Origin: Byssothecium circinans
Taxonomy: Eukaryota; Ascomycota; Dothideomycetes; Pleosporales; Massarinaceae
Direction: 5' to 3'
DNA length: 64,000 nt
Assembly (NCBI GenBank): GCA_010015675.1
Contig: ML976987.1
Coordinates: 598,790 to 662,789 of the forward strand
This document shows positions 35,289 through 47,282 of this stretch, in pieces (position 1 is the stretch's first letter; each line of letters begins with the position of its first letter). The notes under the pieces are model-generated. The model worked only from the letters and a program-made list of their open reading frames with translations, was not told the DNA's origin and searched no databases. Made by a program: the position numbers and the translations under genes.

Positions 35289-37025
35289 ATGCTTCTCAAC
35301 GAAGTTTTGCCTGTGCTTGTAGAGTACTGGCCGCTCATACTTGTCTCGGTCACTGTTGGATGGCTGCTGAACAACAAGTTCTGGAAGGGCTTGAACCGGT
35401 ATCCGGGACCTTGGTTGGCGGGTTACACGAACTGGTGGAGGTTTTGGGACGTTTGGGGGAGGAAGCATCAGTGGACTGTTATCAAGCTTCACCGAGAGCA
35501 CGGAGACATCGTTCGACTGGGTCCGAATGTCCTGTCGTTTGCCGACCCGCGGGCGATCAAGGTCATCTATGGTCTGAATAAGGGCATGACGAAGGTACAT
35601 ACGCCGAACACCTTTCAAGTTCACATGCTGACATCTTTGTTAGTCTGACTTTTACCCTGTCCAAAATGCCGTATCCAAAGGTCGCCGGCTGCAATCTCTC
35701 TTTTCCACCGTCGATGAAGACTATCATGCAAAGTACCGCCGTTGCGTCAACAATGCCTTCGCTATGAGTTCTCTCGTCAACTACGAACCGCTTGTCAGCT
35801 CAACGATTGGTGTCTTTCTTAACAAGACCCAGGAACTGTATGCGAGTACGGGAGGTAGCTGCAACTTCAGCCAGTGGCTACAATTCTTCGCATTCGATGT
35901 TATCGGAGACTTGACATGGAGCAAGCGATTAGGCTTTGTGGAAGAGGACAGGGACGTGGACGGTATTGTTGCCTTCTTGCAGAAGTTCTTGAGTTATGCA
36001 GGACCGGTATGTTGGATGATAATGCTTTCACTTTGAATTTGTCATGCTTACTGCTATTCAGATCGGCCAGATGCCAATCCTCGATTTACTCCTCGAGAAA
36101 AATCCGATCCGCCTCTTTGCGCAGCGCGTCGGGCTTAGCAACACCGTCTTCCCCGTGACGCTCTTCGCGCAAAAACGCTCCAATGAGCGCGCCGGGGAGA
36201 TTCAGAAGATCAAGACGTATGGACTTCCAGAAGATCAAGGCCACAATCGTGGCGTCGATCTTCTGTCGAAGTTCGCGCAGGCGGCGTACGATCATCCCGG
36301 ATTCATGGATGACACCCGGATTTTGACCTCTTGCACCTCGATGGTGTTTGCTGGCTCTGAAACGACCGCAATCTCCCTATCGAGCGTATTCTACTTCCTA
36401 CTAAAGCATCCTCATGCATATGCGAAGTTGATGCAGGAATTGGATGAAGCCGTCGCCAACGGAATAGTCGAAGCGCGACCGGACAAGACAGTCTCATGGG
36501 CCGAATCTCAGAAGCTTCCTTACCTCGATGCTGTGATTCAGGAATCATTCCGCGTACACCCGGCCGCAGGACTCCTCCTCGAACGCGTCGTACCTCCGCA
36601 AGGCATGGATATTCTCGGCACGTTCGTCCCTGGTGGTACTATTGTCGGATGCAATGCCTGGGTTCTTCATCGTCGTCCCGAAGTCTTCGGTGCAGATGTC
36701 GATACGTTCCGACCTGAGAGGTGGATCGAAGCAAGTCCGGAGCAGCTCAAGGTTATGAAGGCTACAATGTTCCAATTTGGAGCTGGCGCAAGGACGTGCA
36801 TTGGAAAGAACGTGAGCTTGTTGGAAGTATACAAGCTGGTGCCGAGCTTCTTACGGAGATTTGAGGTAAACTATGGTCTTTTGACGCGTACGAAAGGATC
36901 GAGCTGACAGTCCTTTGTAGGTTGAACTCGAGAATCCAGCTGCGGAATGGAAGACACATAATGCGTGGTTCGTGCGACAATCGGGTTGGAATACACGGTT
37001 TAAGCCGCGAGAAGAGTCTAAATGA
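35289..37025 (+). CDS. Cytochrome P450 monooxygenase (pisatin-demethylase-like)
   Basis: ER-anchored haem monooxygenase, resembling the pisatin demethylase group of fungal P450s. Exons 35289-35594, 35644-36006, 36062-36865 and 36921-37025 give 525 aa, normal length. Visible elements are an N-terminal anchor (WPLILVSVTVGWLL), a hinge RYPGPWLAG, the I-helix AGSETT at 320-325, the K-helix ExxR in ESFRVHP, FRPERW, and the haem loop FGAGARTCIG with Cys469 as thiolate ligand. All key residues are intact. A PNPOx-like flavoprotein gene follows 620 bp downstream on the same strand. No NADPH reductase or biosynthetic core enzyme is adjacent, so the substrate is unknown. Confidence 0.93.
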
Positions 37026-37648
37026 GTGAGGCCAATGAAGGCAGAACTTGGTGTATCCTAGGTACGAAGATATACTTGAACATAAACGAAGCCAAATGAA
37101 TTAAGAATGTAACAACGCTCCAACATTATCCTGCGGATTAGTCTTTAAGATCTAACATACGTGCGAGACAAAGCGGCGAGCTTCACTGAATTTCCATTGG
37201 AGGGCAAACTGCTTTACTCGATTATCTCTAACATGCCAAATGCCGCCCTTCGATATCCTTCAACATCCTACACTACGTCTACTTCATCAAAGCAGTGAGA
37301 TTTGTACACGCCCTAGACGCAAGGTGGCCATTGCATCATGAGTACGCGAGATCTCCTTCGCCCAATCATGTCATGAATGTTACTACCCCACCTCTCTTGG
37401 GAAGGTACAGCCGACGTCACAAGCTTCCCCTTATCCCTTTGCATAAGCAGATCCTTGTTTTCATAGCATCAATTAACCCGCATATTCTCATCCAACATTA
37501 TAAATAGTAAATGTGTCGCGTGTGGAAGAGTCATCGAGGAGCTGTGGGAAAGTATAAAGCCCGTGAGATGTGACTTGATGTCCACAGCACCAACATCTTG
37601 ACCGGGAACAACAAGACATCTTCTAAGAGAAGAAAAGGCTCAGACAAG
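37026..37648. other. Spacer between P450 and flavoprotein genes
   Basis: 3' flank of the P450 and promoter of the flavoprotein gene. I see no gene in it. Confidence 0.5.
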
Positions 37649-38486
37649 ATGGCGGAATACCCCAAGACATCTACCAACAAGCTCGGAAGGTTGTCAAAGC
37701 GAGGTACATACACCCATTTCTCTTCCTACCGATCATCATATACGCTACCCACCACTAACCATCCCAGGTGCCTACGACTACGCAACCGTCCACAGCATAA
37801 TCAACACCAGCCCCGTCCTCCACGTCTCCTTCAACGACCCTTCCCAACCCTTCCCCGTCGTCCTCCCCATGCTAGGATGCACCGGAAACCACACCAACCC
37901 AGCCGGCGACCCCAACACCACCGAGCAAGACCTCTACATCCACGGCTACGTCTCAGGCCGCATCTTCAAAACCAGCAAAGAAACCGGCGACCAAGGTCTC
38001 CCCATCACAGTAGCAGCCACCCACATCGACGGGCTCGTCCTCGCCCTCGCCCCCTTCCACAACTCCTGCAACTACCGCTCCGCCATCATCTACGGGCACG
38101 CGACGCTCCTCACCGACCCCGACGAGCGCCTCTACGCCATGACGCTCATCACCAACAATCTGCTCCCCGAGCGCTGGGAGAAGAGCAGGAACCCTGCTAC
38201 GAAAGCGGAGCTTGATTCGACGTCGATATTGAGAGTCAAGGTCGCGAGCGCGAGTGCGAAGGTTAGGACTGGAGGGCCGCATGATGATCGTGCGGATTTG
38301 AGGGACGAGAGGTTGAGGAAGGGCGTGTGGACGGGAACGGTGCCGGTTTGGTTGCAGTGGGGGGAACCGGTTCCTGGGGTGGATAATGGGAGGGAGGAGG
38401 TTGAGGGGTATATTGAGAGGTGGAGGGTGGGGGAGAATATGAGGGGGAAGGGGTATGCTTATGAGGCTGTTCAGAAGGATGGGTAG
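37649..38486 (+). CDS. FMN-binding split-barrel (PNPOx-like) flavoprotein
   Basis: Member of the pyridoxamine 5'-phosphate oxidase-like, FMN-binding split-barrel superfamily (NimA-like branch). These proteins usually act as flavin-dependent oxidoreductases, often with unknown substrate. Exons 37649-37703 and 37768-38486 give 257 aa. The N-terminal KRGAYDYATVHSIINTSPV, spanning the intron (G|GT), matches the family opening RGxYDxxTVxxIL. VLPMLGCTG, DLYIHGYVSGRIFK, THIDGLVLALAPFH and SCNYRSAIIYGHATLL correspond to the barrel strands and FMN-phosphate region. The tail is charged and ends WRVGENMRGKGYAYEAV. Codons end mostly in C in the first half and in G in the last third. The gene follows a P450 on the same strand, but a joint pathway is only inference. 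Confidence 0.83.
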
Positions 38487-40092
38487 ATGGGTGGAGTGTG
38501 AAGTGTGACTGCTGGTGGGGAATTGATGTTTATGAGATCGTCGGATTGTATTAAATACGCCTTGTTCTTTTGAGGTGGAGAATATGTTTGATTTCCTTTT
38601 CATCTTTTCACCTCGTCATCCCATTGACTTATTTTGCTCGAACCATCTCATACACCCTCAGCTGCCACCTATAGCGCATATTAAAGGAAGCTTTTCCCCT
38701 CACCCAGCTTTACCATCCTACACTCCACCTCGGGTTTCGAGCTTTGTCAAAACTCTGCAGCTTCCGGAATGATGTTCTCCTCCCTCAGCGCTGGAAAACA
38801 TATCTGGATCCGAATCCATGTGTTTGAAAACCCGCGCAAACTTCGTTCTACGGAGTAATATCGAGAGTGTACACTTTCGTGTGGATAAGAAGTCTTCATC
38901 TCCAAGTACACGGAGAGACTTTTCCGCTCTCTTCTCTTGGGTTGACTCGCACGATTGTTGCGAAAGTCCCCAGATTTTGAAATCGAAAATCGAAGGGTTG
39001 ATACAGCAATGGAGTGTCAAGTTAGTTATCTGCGCGGTATGTTATACAAACGTTGGATCTAGGGAGGCATGAGCGAGACCTTAGATTTCCGGATCACCAG
39101 ATCCTACATGGAATTGTTTCTGGGCTAAAAGAACACAATACTCGAATTGATATTCAAACTCCTGAAAGTCCAGCCCCATGGCTGCACTTGTTCTGCCTCT
39201 GCCACATTAAAACAATGGACGCCAGTTTATGTGAGAGAGCGCGAAAGTACATACATATATGGCTTATTTAAAAAACGTCCAATCCCTACACATGTCTGTG
39301 TGTTGGAGTTTCTCCCTTCCACCGAAACCCTGAGGCAGCCCTCATGGAGATTTCTGGAATCCTGAGTTTTCTTACTTGCGAGTTGAAAACTTGGGAGGCT
39401 CTCCTTCATGTTGTTCAGAAGTTTCAAAACTCCTGTACATGGCAGGAGCTTGGCTCTGAAAGTATCAAGCAAGGCTGATGATGACCTCTTCCGCGGCGGG
39501 GAAAACATTTTATATCAGGGATTGTGGATGGAAAGATGGGAGTACACAACTTCAAAAATACCACTACAAAAGGTCTACAGACACATTCAATGACTTCTTG
39601 GAGCGTTGCCTCTGCTGATTTAGGAATTAAAAGCCAGGAGGATGCCAGGCATAGTGAAGCTGAGGCTCCCGTATGAGCGCACCTTTGTTATAAGGCGTGT
39701 TCAGCAGTCTTCTTAGACTTTCCTGAAGCGTGTTCAAAGAGTTCATCGATACAATTGGACCGTTGTGAGCTGGTTGAAAACAGCAGTGTTCCTCCGTTAA
39801 GGAAGCTGGTCTGGCTTTGTCAACCTATTCATGAATAAGCATATGTTGCAGACTTTAAAAACCTTGAATCTCAATAGACGCTTCTAGATTCTTTCTGCGT
39901 CTGCGCATTTTAGGCCCAAGTCAACCAAAGAGTTCCTGATAGGCTGCCATGTTGGTCTCTAAGCTGGTCTCGTTACTCTTTGATCTGACGCTGGAGTTGT
40001 GGCCATCGCGAGTGGATGGAGGGCCAGGAGGGCCAAGTTTGTAGCGGTTATTACTAATATATACCTTACTTCACACGGGATGAATCCTCTAG

Positions 40093-40111
40093 GCATGTGC
40101 TTTTCACATGC
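40093..40111. repeat. Hairpin-forming inverted repeat
   Basis: Arms GCATGTG (40,093-40,099) and CACATGC (40,105-40,111) are perfect reverse complements around a CTTTT loop. It lies in the AT-rich island with no gene nearby. Confidence 0.8.
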
Positions 40112-41592
40112 TTACTGTACTTTTTATATGCTAGCTATACTTTATATCTAGATATCTTGACTGTCAACTCAGATTCACCCCACCCATTCTGTTGTACGTC
40201 GATTTCTGCCCACAATGTATACTCCTAAAGATGTGGAGGTTTGCCACATGCTCTCTTCCGAGTATCAATGCATCACCGAAAAGGAAGTAATTGCGCATAT
40301 ATGGCGTGAGCCTTCAAAAGAGATATTGACGTTTGCGATGTCTTCCCTCGATATTCGGCACAATCAATGAACCGTGAGTATTTCGGATTTGAAATCTTAC
40401 CGAACACTCTGGACTCCTGAAGATGTGGGCAACATCTGCAGTGTTTCCCAAAAATGAAAACCCTACCTTCACCTTGTATCGTCACTCATTGCAGTGCGGC
40501 GGCACACTAAAATCAGATTCAGTTGGCGCCATGGTCTCCTTCTTTGTGACGGTAATTAAACAAAATGATGAATTCTGCACGGCATGCTTTTCTTCCGCGA
40601 GCGAAGTGGATATGCGTTCACTGTGTCCCTCTTTGCCATCGCCCCTTCGATTACTTACTTGAGGCTGAACGTGGAACCCCACAGAAACTTCTCGCCATTC
40701 TATCATGAGTGGAGCTCTTGGTTATCGAAAGTTCAATGAGACCCAACCTGTACCTACAAAACGCTGTCCGATCAACTCTCGAAGGGCCTGAGCTCAGAGC
40801 CTTCAAGAAAATGTCGATGAAAAGATCTGTGTTCCAGACTGCAGAGACACAATGCCAGCAAATATATTACTGAGCCTATACAATCGTTGCAGCACTTTTT
40901 TCATAGTAGTAAGGCATCCGCCTTCGCGAAATATGTCGTGCCTTCTCTGCTCGTTTCCGAACACGGCATAGATGTCACAAATGAGTCTGGAAAGCCTCAT
41001 AGCGGGACTTATAATCATGTATACTCGTCCTGAATGGCAAAGTATAAGAGATGTCTCACTTTCTAATGTTGGAACAATAAACTCTACTGTTGTTGATTCA
41101 TGTTGTGCTGCGGGCTCCTCTCCCTTCCGACTAACCTCTTTTCTCCTTAAAAGACGAGCCTTTCCAGAGGATATGGCTTCTACCCCTCCTTTCCAAATCC
41201 AACTATTAAATTAGCGGCCAGGGTTTTGATGTGCGTGCCGCGCACGCTCCCTCGAAAACCAATATCGCAATTACAGAAACAACTCACTGAAAATGTATAT
41301 CGGACCAGCAAATGGAGGTTGACCAAGCTCTCTTCGCCTGGAATTTGATTCCAACACCCTCGGCGATCACCTTATGGTGTTCCTCTTCCCCTCTACCTTC
41401 CTAAATACTCCATTTGCCAGGCATGAATTACCTTCGAGAAGTGAAATAGCCGAGCGATTACGTGGACTGTCACTTCTGGTCCCAAAGCATGACGTCTAAA
41501 AGCAACAATGCATGATGGTATGAGTAGAACAAGAGCGCCATTTTTATACGAAAAGCGCATCAGAAGATTTATGCTGCACTCTTGATGTGTTT

Positions 41593-41945
41593 ATCTCTTT
41601 CCTTTCGACCTTCCGATTCCAAAATCAAGTATGTCTAAACGTCATGGCTTCTCGTCTCTGCCCTCCAAAGTGGACTTTGACGTAGACATGTGTCTGGATC
41701 CACCACTGTTCTTCACAGCAGGTTATACGACCTTGAGGAGGAAAAAAACCACTAAGCATATTAGCGCATGTGTTCGTCGATTCCTTACCACGCTTGTCGC
41801 TTTCCCTTCGACCTCCTTAATCACAAAGTTACGATGTTCCGTCCAATGGCTTCTTATTTCTGTTCCTCCGAAAGTATAAACCAGATATATCATGTTGAGA
41901 ACTAGAATTTTGCAATACAGCAGATGATACGACCTTGCGGAAACA
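41593..41945. repeat. Degenerate direct repeat, period about 202 bp
   Basis: Two diverged copies align in order. Pyrimidine-rich CTTTC then CTTTCGACC (41,596-41,610) matches CTTTCCCTTCGACC (41,800-41,813). ATGGCTTCT occurs at 41,644 and 41,846, and CAGCAGGTTATACGACCTTG at about 41,716 matches CAGCAGATGATACGACCTTG at about 41,918. The spacing between matching points is 202-203 bp throughout. A weaker earlier copy may start near 41,390. Confidence 0.7.
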
Positions 41946-43592
41946 GAAAAGGCATAACGAGAGGATATATCTTCCTCGAGTCCCTGCTGCCCTCTTCAAA
42001 CCTACCACCAAAAAGTCGTCCACATATCGCATGAAGCAAAGAAGTCGACTCTCTTCCTCAGCTCACCAAAACACGACAAGACGATTGACATCTGTGCCTT
42101 TCGTCTCGCGTCCTCTCCACAGGCTATGAAATGTCTAAAATTACCAGAGACATGGAGAGGAAAACACCATGTTGGTGGCTGTTAACGGCCTCGGTCTTTT
42201 CCCTCTCTTTTCCCCCAAAGACGAGAACGCACATGATGATTTGATCTCCGAAACATTCCACAGAATTATTGACGCCGTCTCCTTCTCTCCCTCGACTCGA
42301 TCATATCTAAAAATGGTAATCCCAAAGACTGATGCGTACACCACCCTACAAGTCGATTAACGTATAAAACAACACCAAGAACGTAATTATGTGGGACGTT
42401 CGAAAAATGGTTACCTCCACACGGGATGACTCCCTCTAGTTATCCTCTTTGGACTACAGTCTTAAAAACAGAGTCGAATACTGGCATGCGCGCGTCCCCC
42501 TCGAAGTTCAAAATGGCCCAATATCCGCACCATGACTCGTTCGTCTCTCCGTCTCCAAAAGATAAAAGAATCACTCCAAAGGCTCCTGCGGTTATTTTAT
42601 GTGTTATAATCGAACCAGCATCAGTTGCCCTCAGCAATAAAAATTTGCATACAACGCCCGATATGAGCTCTAAACGACCACCTATCATCCCCATCGCCGT
42701 CCCTCCCTCTCCCCATTCCTCGAAAAAAAACTATCCAAAATCTGTGATGCCCTCTCCGCCTCCAGCCACTTCCTCTACACCAAAATCTTTTATCGCCTTG
42801 AGACATGGGAGCACTCGCGCCCTCCAAATTTTCAATATATAAGACCGCCTCTCCCTTTCCTCCACCCTTCCTCCCCACAGCTCTCACACTACACCACACC
42901 AATTACTCCGTTCTCCGAAACCAATCAAGGAAGAACCCATGGCTGGAGAAGTATAGAAATGAGAAAGACTAGGCACCATGTCTGTTGTCTGTGTCCTGGG
43001 CTCTGGCCTTGGAGTGGCATGGGGTAAAGAAAATCAACAACGCAAGTGAAATGTGTTCTGCGGTTTTCGCTCCGGTGGAAAGCTCAAATGCAACGTAGAC
43101 CCAACCCATAGCGGAGGGAGAAGTGAATGGACGAGGCCAAAAGTACTTATACGAGGACAATATGAGATTCGAGGGGGGAAGATTTGTGGATGGCAGTTTC
43201 GTGGGATCGAAGGATGATGATGGTGAGCGTCATCGTCAGACGACGATATCCACCATTGTCATCAGTCCGGGCACGATTAACTTCGTGCAGAACGGTGCAA
43301 TTCAGGGGGCCAGCCTTCCAGAGCGATATCAATAGTCTACTATTACAAAATCTATCCATATCCGCAAACCCCGCAGAGCATACAAAGCTCCCACGCCCTC
43401 GAATGCAACCAAAGAAACCCTATTCCCTTCCAAAGGAACGCCCATAGTGTAGTTGGACCAATTCCACTAATCGTACACAACAGTGTCACGCTCACAGCCC
43501 AAGAAGATCCTTACCCAATGCTTCGCGCCATACCAAACCGTACCGTACCATGCAAACCGATTCTCCCTTCCACTCCACTGACGTGTGGCTTC

Positions 43593-45650
43593 TCAAAGAC
43601 GCAATCTCCCCTCATCGGACCGTCCCCCAAACAATCCCAAAAACCCTCCACCATTGTCCTCCCCTCTATTCCTCGCCCAACTCCTCTGCCCACTGTCCAC
43701 CTCATCATCACCACCAAGCCACTTAGGCCTCGTAAAGGTAAAGTCCGCAGACTCAAACGTGTTCTTGACCCTGGTGCCGAAGTTCTCGAAGAAATTCCCC
43801 GTATCCTCATCGTCGTCGTCGATGAGCGGTCTTCTCCTCCCCGGTCTCGCTCTTGAGGTACTCGATTCGCCGCCTGCCGCCGCCAACGCTGAAGGAGGGT
43901 TATCGCTATATCGTTCATTTGGTGGCGAAACCGTGGTTCCGCGTTGTGCAAGGCCCAAGACATTCCCACTTGCACCTTGAATCTCGCGCTCGATGAGAGC
44001 GCGACCTTCACGCCAGCCGCCTGCTCCAGCAACGGCATCGGCCTCATCTTCGTCGTCCTCTAGTAAATCGCCGAAGCCGCTGATGTTCTTGACCTTCTTA
44101 TACAAGCCAAAGGCGGTAGCAAGCACAGGGACCAAGATGAATGTGGGGAAATAGTCTGAGAAGCCACCCATGACAGGAGTCACGTTGACGTACTGTCCCA
44201 GTAGCTTGTAGAAGCTCGTTGCCTTGAGAAGAAACGGAGGCATGAATGTGACGAAGTTGTATGCGAGCGGCACGGTCAGCTTTGCGCATTGCAGAGCGTA
44301 CCACGTGGCGGATTCCTGGTACGTATTTCGGTGAACAAGGGCTCGATTACCCCAGACTTTGACTTCGGTGAGGGAGAAGAGTGCACAAGTGCACATATAG
44401 CATAGCCATATGGCAGCGGTGATTTGTCCGCCAAATCCGATCTGGGTTCGCGATGAGCCCTGATGGTGAACGACGGTGAGGCCGATAAGGGAGAGCTTGG
44501 GCTCAAGTTTCCGTACGCACTCGGACCAGACAACTGCTAGAGAGGCGAGAGATGTAAATACCCACGCGACGTATGACAATGCCGGGACAATGTGGACGTG
44601 GAGATGGTATCGCGTGTACGGCGTGAGCAGCGTGAATCGATCTAGCATCCCTCCTCTTTGCGTCTGAAACTGTGAGTTCTGGAACTCCAACCTCTGACTC
44701 CCCTTCGAATCCAATATCGTCTGCGTCTTCACCGCCCTGTGCACTAGTCGACCCCACTCATTCTCAAAACGCAACTTCGCATGCCTCGCCCTCTTCAACT
44801 TCCTCGTCAGATCCTCAAGATAGCGCTCCGTGATAACAGGCGGCACCGTAGTCGTCGTCGTCGTGCGTCCAACCACGCTCGCCCTGTTTTCCGGCAGACT
44901 GCTCTTATCCACCAACTCATCAATCCATTGCTGAAAATCTTTCGCTGTGCCATTCTTCCGCTGTTTCAGAAGTAGGACCTGGTACTCGTACTGGTCCAAC
45001 TTGTCCAGGCTCTCCGTCAACTTGTCGTGAATCTTGGGCGCATGGGCTTGCAGCCTCTTCAACCTGTCGCTAATACTCGCATACCGGTACAGACTCCTCG
45101 GGAATGCCACCAATCCATGGCCCATCAGGTAGATGGCCAGAACGAGCGCCCATGCATAGGCCAACGCCATGACCATCGACTTGAGCACATCCCAGTGGAA
45201 CCCGTTATTCCACACAAAGTACACCAGTCCCAAGATACCCGTCCCCAGCATCACCGCCCAATATCTCCCATTACTCCTCAGGCTGTACACGAAGCGTGCC
45301 TTGGGTTCCCTGTAACCACTATCCACGTATTCGCCCAGTAGCGGCAGAACAGCCCATGTGAGGAAGAACGTGAGCCAGTATGTGACCCGCCACGACTTGT
45401 AAACGACTCTTTCCGAGAGCCATATCCCACGACTGCCGTCCGTATCCGTCCCCGCACTGCTGGCGAGGTCGATGGGAACGAGGAGTATAATGCTTGCGGG
45501 CAGCACTACAGTGAGGAATACGGGTACGGTGACGTATGCGGGGGTGGTTCGGAGCGGTAGGAAATATCGTAGAAGCAGCAAAACGGCGGCGCATATGGCA
45601 AGGAGAGCGAGGGTAAAGAAGGCGGTCGAGCCGGCGGGTGAAGCTGCCAT
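43593..45650 (-). CDS. LMBR1 domain-containing membrane protein
   Basis: Polytopic membrane protein of the LMBR1-like family, close to LMBRD2. Animal relatives are implicated in receptor signalling and vesicle transport; the fungal role is not established. It is a single uninterrupted exon of 685 aa from ATG at 45650. Hydrophobic segments include FFTLALLAICAAVLLLLRYF, VPVFLTVVLPASIILLVPI, YWLTFFLTWAVLPLLGEYV, VMLGTGILGLVYFVW and further ones to about residue 540. A central soluble region (about 190-310) is helical and likely coiled coil (KIHDKLTESLDKLDQYEYQV). The C-terminal 130 residues are acidic and disordered, with a short aromatic end (FLGLFGGRSDEG). GTAKDFQQWIDELV in the central region is a family landmark. 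It diverges from the glutaredoxin gene 766 bp away. Confidence 0.9.
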   Translation of the reverse strand: MAASPAGSTAFFTLALLAICAAVLLLLRYFLPLRTTPAYVTVPVFLTVVLPASIILLVPIDLASSAGTDTDGSRGIWLSERVVYKSWRVTYWLTFFLTWAVLPLLGEYVDSGYREPKARFVYSLRSNGRYWAVMLGTGILGLVYFVWNNGFHWDVLKSMVMALAYAWALVLAIYLMGHGLVAFPRSLYRYASISDRLKRLQAHAPKIHDKLTESLDKLDQYEYQVLLLKQRKNGTAKDFQQWIDELVDKSSLPENRASVVGRTTTTTTVPPVITERYLEDLTRKLKRARHAKLRFENEWGRLVHRAVKTQTILDSKGSQRLEFQNSQFQTQRGGMLDRFTLLTPYTRYHLHVHIVPALSYVAWVFTSLASLAVVWSECVRKLEPKLSLIGLTVVHHQGSSRTQIGFGGQITAAIWLCYMCTCALFSLTEVKVWGNRALVHRNTYQESATWYALQCAKLTVPLAYNFVTFMPPFLLKATSFYKLLGQYVNVTPVMGGFSDYFPTFILVPVLATAFGLYKKVKNISGFGDLLEDDEDEADAVAGAGGWREGRALIEREIQGASGNVLGLAQRGTTVSPPNERYSDNPPSALAAAGGESSTSRARPGRRRPLIDDDDEDTGNFFENFGTRVKNTFESADFTFTRPKWLGGDDEVDSGQRSWARNRGEDNGGGFLGLFGGRSDEGRLRL

Positions 45651-46416
45651 CGCTGCGGGAGGGTCGCGCCGCTGGGCCCATTTACTAACAATAACCTCCT
45701 GTCGATTTTGGTCGGAGATGATCCGGTAGAAAGGAGTGGTGAGTCTTGGGCGGTGTTGAGAACTCTTCGAGTGCTGACTGAGAAGTGGAAAGCTACAGAA
45801 TCACGCCAACACGCTCGAATCTCGGAAGCGCGGAAGCTGCGGTTTCCGTTGGACTCAGGTTTCCATGTTGCTATTTCTGTTCCTTTTCTTCTATTGACGC
45901 TCCTAAATCGTCTGCCACGATCAGAAAGCGCGTCTGCGTCTTGGATGTCGAAGTATTGGGTTCAGGACCCTGAGATCTCCCAAGCCCAGAGCTGCTAAAG
46001 GGCAGCATGCAGCTATTCGTCATCCCAGGCAGCGATACGCGGATACCCCCATTTAGACGTATCCCCTGAAAGGGTGTATTGGGTTGATGCCGCAGGGATT
46101 GCATCATCACCAACCCAGACCTTTGCTCTTATGAATGCTTGCTGCGGGGCCGGCGCGCATACACGATCTACTAATCGAGAACCCTATAATACCGATTCCA
46201 AATCACATCATCGCTGATCGATAAATACACAACAACGCCCACGTCTCTGAACCGCAAACGACGTAATACACATCACGTACGTATAAACAAACGTCCGTCT
46301 CTTTCACAGACTTACCCCTCACCACTATTTCTCTGCCTTTCTCTGACAGCCCCAGCAATATCGCCACCGTTTCCTTCCTCCGCCACTTCTTCACCCGCGC
46401 CCCCAGCCCAGGCACA
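45651..46416. promoter_or_regulatory. Divergent upstream region (LMBR1 / glutaredoxin)
   Basis: 766 bp between two divergent start codons. The part next to the glutaredoxin ATG (about 46,300-46,410) is C/T-rich, typical of strongly expressed fungal genes. No gene is seen. Confidence 0.45.
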
Positions 46417-46813
46417 ATGTCCGCCACCAAGACAAAGGTCCAGTCCATCATCGACGAGAACCCCGTCGCCGTCTTCTCCAAGTCGTACTGCCCGCACTGT
46501 CGCGCCGCGAAACAGCTTTTATCTGCGTCGGGCGCAAAGTTTTACGCCATCGAGCTGGACCAAGTTGGTATGTACGACACACGCTGCATTGAGAAGACGA
46601 GGGTGTGCTTGGAAGATAAGCAGGATGATGAAATGTAGATGCTAACAATTGGCAGATGACGGCAGCGACATCCAGTCCGCGCTCAAGGACATTACCGGTC
46701 AGGGCACCGTCCCCAACATCTTCATCGGCACCCAGCACATTGGAGGAAACTCCGAATTACAGGCCAAGAAGGGCGACCTGTCCACGCTCCTCAAGGATGC
46801 CGGCGCCATCTGA
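46417..46813 (+). CDS. Dithiol glutaredoxin
   Basis: Small glutathione-dependent oxidoreductase (Grx1/Grx2 type) that reduces protein disulfides and glutathionylated proteins, probably cytosolic. Exons 46417-46567 and 46656-46813 join in phase (GTT G|AT GAC) to 102 aa, the usual length. The active site is CPHC at residues 25-28, a variant of the common CPYC. The cis-proline motif TVPNIFIG and the glutathione-contacting GG in QHIGGNSEL follow in the second exon. There is no targeting extension upstream of MSATKTKVQ, so a mitochondrial form is not indicated from this start. It is convergent with the PP2A subunit gene. Confidence 0.94.
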
Positions 46814-47282
46814 CTAGCACGGTCTGATGCGAAACTATAGCCTGCGGAAAGCATGCTAGAGAGTAGCTAGAATACCTTAAAGATGAATGTATTATCGTTC
46901 ACGACACTGGCATGTGCAAATTCGGGTGACGCCAGCCAGTTGATGCATTCCAAACTTAACTCCTCAGAGATCTAAACAGGGTAGTCTTTAGTTTTGCACG
47001 CCTGCACTGTTGCCCGCTATCGTATACAGCACCGCCTCCCATATCATGCTCCCGACCTAGAAATGAAGCAAGCGAGTTGATGCGGTTAAGGAAGAAGGGG
47101 GCGAATGTGTGTTCCATGACTGCCCAACTACCTCCCATGTACAGGGCGCGCTGCAATGCTCCATCCATTGTCAACCAAAAGTTCCGTATCACGTCTATCA
47201 ACCGTCGTCATTAATGGTAATCGCATGCAGTTTCGTAACCTCATGTCTGAACCGGCCGCTACAACAGATTTCAACGCCCTAC
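46814..47282. other. Convergent 3' spacer
   Basis: 469 bp between the 3' ends of the glutaredoxin and PP2A genes. It holds both 3' UTRs and probably both polyadenylation regions; nothing else is seen. Confidence 0.5.

Larger units (their letters stand above)
38487..43592. other. AT-rich gene-free island with degenerate repeats
   Basis: 5.1 kb with GC content clearly below the genes on either side and no supported gene. It contains a direct repeat of about 202 bp period (41,593-41,740 against 41,795-41,945). The motif CACACGGGATGA is followed by TCC and CTCTAG at about 40,073 and again at about 42,418. A hairpin lies at 40,093-40,111. This looks like an old repeat region, possibly mutated by RIP (repeat-induced point mutation). 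Confidence 0.6.
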
